Below are positions 23,801-24,374 of a stretch of DNA of 24,374 nucleotides, in pieces (position 1 is the first letter of the stretch; the number at the start of each line of letters is the position of its first letter). Under the pieces are notes generated by a model. That model saw only the letters and a program-made list of their open reading frames with translations, searched no databases and was not told the DNA's origin. The position numbers and the translations under genes are program-made. The stretch is from Saprospiraceae bacterium UBA1994 (GTDB lineage Bacteria > Bacteroidota > Bacteroidia > Chitinophagales > Saprospiraceae). The stretch covers positions 1-24,374 of the forward strand of contig DDCY01000013.1 in assembly GCA_002335865.1 (NCBI GenBank), written 5' to 3'.

Positions 23801-24374
23801 TGGTCTGTACTGTTAATACATTATTATCTGCATCTGTAGCTGTTAAAGTCACTGATACGTCGTCATCACAATTGTCAGACGCATTAGGGATTCCTACGAA
23901 ATAATCGAAATTACACTCTCCAGAAGCTACGTCCTGTGAAAAACTAACTGGTAAACCAGCTGGATCATCATACGTTGGAACAGTATCATCTATCACAGTA
24001 ATAGTCTGAGTAAGCTCTGTACTGTTACCTGAGCAATCTGTCAATGTATAAGTACGCGTAACTATATAAGGATCACTTGAACAACCTGAACCTCCATTAT
24101 TAGTATCCGCTACTGCTACCGTTACAGTACCATCACAATTATCCATCTCATCTATTACATCGTCCGCATCTGCTACAAGTACGTCATCAATACATTGATA
24201 AGTTAAATTTGCAGGAGCTGTTCCTGTTGGAGACGTTATATCAGCTACATTGATCGCTTGTGTAACATTTGTTGAATTACCACTACAATCTGTAACACTA
24301 TAAGTCCTTGTTACTGTTACCACAGCTCCATCACATACTACACTTGTGATATCGTCACTTACAAATGCTACAGT
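20808..24374 (-). CDS. Large HYR/Ig-like repeat surface protein, 3' part (start beyond right edge)
   Basis: The frame is open to the right edge: 18 further codons (TVAFVSDDITSVVCDGAV) precede the GTG at 24323, so the real start lies outside. About 1189 residues are visible. They form a string of roughly 80-100-aa modules with the HYR pattern: 'D-x-x-P-x-x-x-C', 'TVTD.CGN.S.C', 'FPVGTTTVVWT..D..G', and paired cysteines. Two modules are almost identical. The last ~140 residues ('DLRAQYSLQGNTYNVGDFKDQVVRVRNIG' region onward) resemble a DUF11/CARDB-type domain, and the protein ends 'NKFLVISLN' without a type A sorting domain. The composition is acidic and Thr-rich with very few Lys. An extracellular adhesin-like or matrix role is inferred from such proteins in this phylum. 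Confidence 0.85.
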   Translation of the reverse strand, partial: TVAFVSDDITSVVCDGAVVTVTRTYSVTDCSGNSTNVTQAINVADITSPTGTAPANLTYQCIDDVLVADADDVIDEMDNCDGTVTVAVADTNNGGSGCSSDPYIVTRTYTLTDCSGNSTELTQTITVIDDTVPTYDDPAGLPVSFSQDVASGECNFDYFVGIPNASDNCDDDVSVTLTATDADNNVLTVQTINTATAVVTLPVGINNLTLTSVDDCGNETAHSWTVTLSDNIDPEISCPSNITVTLTEDVPDPYANYFVFQIAGGILGDNCTINQSTFNMISEVTVDDAGGSCVDTVKRVYYIEDVSGNSSTCEQLIIVNDEIPPVISDVADITVECGGSTDPSATGEPTASDNGGTPVVTYADVSDLSGCGGYTGTITRTWTATDLCDNVATSVQVITIEDNTSPVMPESCTDIARLLDETTGTYTLTEADMIEMTAGVTDVCTAAFTYTANVTEFDCSSTAAPIEVTVTVTDPCGNSSSCAAIVTITETTPPVAVCNDITVNLDATGNYELTDADKDAISLGTTDNCVDFTRDYSQVTFDCDDVANSVTLTVTYTDNSGNSSTCTMEVTVEDNIAPTFTCVGDQAFGTSADGTSGDCVYSVTDASLDPTMAADNCGVASVTHDYNAGGTTLLGEDFPVGTTTVVWTISDVNGNSHTCIYDVVVTDDEDPTFTCVGDQAFGTSADGTSGDCLYTVTDASLDPTMAADNCGVASVTHDYNAGGTTLLGEDFPVGTTTVVWTVTDLAGLTTTCTIEIVITDDEAPTIDCSAIDVTQDADAGACTYTVVGTEFDPTFVDNCSATIENDFNNGASLAGEDFPVGTTAVVWTATDPAGLTATCTIEIVITDVEAPVISCLDDFDYNLLDPNDCFADIDTSIVDILDACTSEADMSLTIMVQLETSPGIFAAPAAETISIVHNPATDEFDITATNLRTGLNLVTLTAEDENGNSTTCTFYITVNDLFGPVINSCPADITVTAGEGECEVAVSWTPPAISDPCDAFTFTASHNPNDLFAVDSTTTVTYVAMDPAGNVTTCSFDITVEGDCPLDIDLRAQYSLQGNTYNVGDFKDQVVRVRNIGADDSEGVISVFVSGLTAFDVVFDPNMTVANILIGTTTVNNQDWTTTVLAGGVLYTSSVVIPAGSESKIGLSTEALVAGQDGNLNISILNNSGGDNDNTNNTANKFLVISLN
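22152..22365 (-). repeat. Direct repeat copy A inside the HYR gene
   Basis: This 214-bp stretch recurs at 22431-22644 with only about seven visible base differences, offset 279 bp (93 codons, in frame). It encodes the 'DPTFTCVGDQAFGTSADG' to 'FPVGTTTVVWT' module. Confidence 0.85.
22431..22644 (-). repeat. Direct repeat copy B inside the HYR gene
   Basis: Partner of the copy at 22152-22365. The 65 bp between the two copies is more divergent and encodes the strand 'SDVNGNSHTCIYDVVV', which in the other module reads 'TDLAGLTTTCTIEIVI'. Confidence 0.85.

Overview
The window looks like chromosomal DNA of a member of the Bacteroidota, possibly a Saprospiria- or Cytophagia-like marine or soil lineage. 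The DNA is AT-rich. Promoter-like boxes match the Bacteroidota -7 consensus TAnnTTTG (TATATTTG occurs four times in front of genes). One secreted protein ends in a type IX secretion (T9SS) type A sorting domain, another is a large HYR/Ig-like repeat protein, and there is a Bacteroidota-type SRPBCC protein. The tRNAs do not encode CCA. I see no phage, IS element, CRISPR array or integrase.

Layout. 1-124 (-): start of a gene leaving the left edge, possibly a PAS-domain sensor. 243-686 (+): SRPBCC-fold protein. 717-5635 (-): a compact molybdenum-cofactor operon read moaA, moeA, moaC, mobA (with an extra N-terminal domain), moeB-rhodanese. The genes overlap or nearly touch except for a 142-bp gap between moeA and moaC. 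moaD, moaE and mogA are absent, so molybdopterin synthase must be encoded elsewhere. 5845-7656 (+): an acyl-CoA dehydrogenase and a 74-aa protein resembling the C-terminal domain of ribosomal protein L7/L12. 7895-9292 (-): a persulfide-dioxygenase-like metallo-beta-lactamase with two rhodanese domains. 9293-11627: a mostly non-coding stretch with tRNA-Arg(TCG), a STAS anti-sigma-factor antagonist and tRNA-Lys(TTT). 11628-14982 (+): clpC and infC; infC starts with TTG and is closed by a very strong hairpin. 15086-15641 (-): a decayed lipoprotein gene with one frameshift and one nonsense codon. 15727-19275 (-): smc. 19683-24374 (-): a T9SS-sorted secreted protein and, upstream of it, the 3' part of a large HYR-repeat surface protein that runs off the right edge.

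How the genes fit together. The Moco genes cover precursor formation (MoaA, MoaC), sulfur activation (MoeB-rhodanese), molybdate insertion (MoeA) and nucleotide attachment (MobA). The rhodanese on MoeB and the MBL-rhodanese protein both handle persulfide sulfur, but they are not in one operon. ClpC, IF3, SMC and the tRNAs are housekeeping functions; the right end encodes cell-surface proteins.

I found no convincing new multi-gene system. The observations most worth a second look are the doubly broken lipoprotein gene, the infC start region (a TTG codon overlapped by a 16-codon upstream ORF), the inverted repeat in front of clpC, a GTA-N8-TAC dyad placed near -42 of the persulfide dioxygenase promoter, the near-leaderless moaA and smc promoters, and a recent 279-bp duplication inside the HYR gene.
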